From Andrena cerasifolii (lineage: Eukaryota; Arthropoda; Insecta; Hymenoptera; Andrenidae): a DNA stretch of 64,000 nt. Under the pieces are notes generated by a model, which ran no database searches, was not told the DNA's origin, and saw only the letters and a program-made list of their open reading frames with translations. The stretch covers positions 14,238,501 through 14,302,500 of the forward strand of contig NC_135122.1 in NCBI RefSeq assembly GCF_050908995.1. Direction: 5' to 3'. Each line of letters starts with the position of its first letter. Position 1 is the stretch's first letter. The position numbers and the translations under genes were made by a program. This document shows, piece by piece, positions 62,823 to 64,000 of this stretch.

Positions 62823-64000
62823 GACTTACACGCACGATTTTTATTTAGAATTATTCTGAGATCTTCTTTGTTGCGGTTGCATGGAGCTATTAGGCGCGTA
62901 CGTGGCTATGGCGGTGTATGGTTTAGGGGAGTTTGGAATTTCAAATTTGGTAGTTTCATGGTTATCGAATTTTTCTATTCGTTATCGAGTTCGAAATTTT
63001 CTAACGAGATGTTTGTAATGGAATATTTAAGCCCTATTGGGCTCGCCTTTCAGATTGGGAGTAAAATTAGTGTGTCCAATTATTGCTCGAGCATTGCGAT
63101 ATTTGGCGAACCATAGTTTCAGTTTACAGAACTGCAGAATTCTGAAACTGAAATTTTATTGTATCTATTAGAGAATGTTCTGTCGAGGATTGCATGGGAA
63201 TATATAGACGCCATTTTATATAGTTTGGGAAATTAATCACTTTGAAGTGAAAAGTGATTTAGACAGAGAAGTTGCGCAAGGTATACAAAACTGACTGTGT
63301 TTACCTTTTCGATGCAGTAACGTTTCTTGGTAAGAATGTTTCACTTAGGAATTGTAAATGAAATTTAAGAATTTTAGAATTCCGAGCTTTGTAATTCGCA
63401 GCTCCCTTTCAGCCTGACCGTTTACCTGCCGGTCCCGCGAGTAGGGCTTTTATTTTACCGCCAAAGTTAATTAACATTTAGCCACTGACCGTAGCCGAGA
63501 CATGAATATGCGAGACCTCGCGGATGTAATTACGTAATTTTGTAGCCGGCCGTATTACCTCTCCGCGTTCGTCTGAACCACCTTTCTCGTGACACCGAAG
63601 CAAAAACTGAAGGAAGCACTCGTTACTTATGCAAAGAAATGTTTCAATTAAAATTGCTCGTAGGAATTACACTGCTTCCAGAAATGAAACTCTTGCCCCT
63701 AGTATGATAAAGATTTATTCTTTCACCTGTGATTTCAAATAACAAGGCTGTGGATATATTTCGATAACACATTACTGTAAAGTCAGAAAAGAAAGGATTA
63801 CTTTCACAAATTATTAAAGTGTAAAATAACTTGTTCATACTACTGGTACTAGTGATTACTTTTACGTTTCACGAATTAGTTTAAAGGTGGATTAAATGCT
63901 AAGCCATGAAATTTGAGGAAATTTTCGTGACGGTGGGAATGAACGAATGACAGTTTCATCGAGTAAAGTGTACTATAATTGATACGGAGCAGCTACGAGC
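62823..64000. other. Unassigned sequence at the right end
   Basis: Short frames only. Small hairpins at 63120-63155 (TTTCAGTTT / AAACTGAAA) and at 63228-63255 (AATCACTTT / AAAGTGATT). Nothing else recognised. Confidence 0.6.

Noticed and set aside
44557..64000. SUEL lectin exons expected for a long eva-1 form
   Set aside because: A search for the YGR-type signature on the minus strand gave only one case (near 63546), preceded directly by an in-frame stop.

Overview
The window looks like nuclear DNA of a holometabolous insect, most likely a hymenopteran (bee, ant or wasp). It is mostly intergenic or intronic, moderately AT-rich and rich in CG dinucleotides, with small decayed DNA-transposon pieces. 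It holds multi-exon genes with GT-AG introns and homologues of known animal proteins. The lineage call is an inference from composition and gene content. No prokaryotic features, CRISPR array, rRNA or convincing tRNA was seen.

Two protein-coding genes can be supported, both on the minus strand. (1) A TipE-family sodium-channel auxiliary subunit, most like Teh1, has two phase-compatible coding exons at 24563-24017 and 23545-23212. They encode two membrane segments around a cysteine-rich, N-glycosylatable extracellular loop. (2) The 3' part of an EVA1/eva-1 family receptor has three phase-compatible exons at 44556-44314, 43637-43406 and 42378-42150. They carry the juxtamembrane motif, the single membrane segment and the cytoplasmic tail to the stop codon. 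Its N-terminal exons were not found and probably lie beyond 44.56 kb or outside the window. Both are neuronal membrane proteins in other animals, but nothing here shows that they work together.

The rest is repeats and unassigned sequence. From left to right: an inverted-repeat element with a nested hairpin (2.5 kb); a dead Tc1-like transposase fragment (7.4-7.7 kb); a degenerate unit present three times (12.5-14.4 kb) whose core recurs at 41.1 kb; a 0.6 kb field of degenerate short word repeats (18.3-18.9 kb); a GC-rich area upstream of the TipE-like gene (24.6-27.1 kb); a 0.4 kb element with terminal inverted repeats and TA ends (30.05-30.46 kb); two diverged copies of one dispersed repeat, one inside the last eva-1 intron (42.55-43.11 kb) and one inverted at 58.0-58.3 kb; and hAT-like ends at 60.1, 62.6 and 62.8 kb. 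Simple repeats and G/C homopolymers are scattered throughout. Most other open frames are short, unspliced and unlike known proteins, and were left out.

I found no clear new multi-gene system. The best leads are the repeat families (the triplicated 12.5-14.4 kb unit and the 18.3 kb word-repeat field), and the TipE-like exon whose donor site overlaps an in-frame stop.
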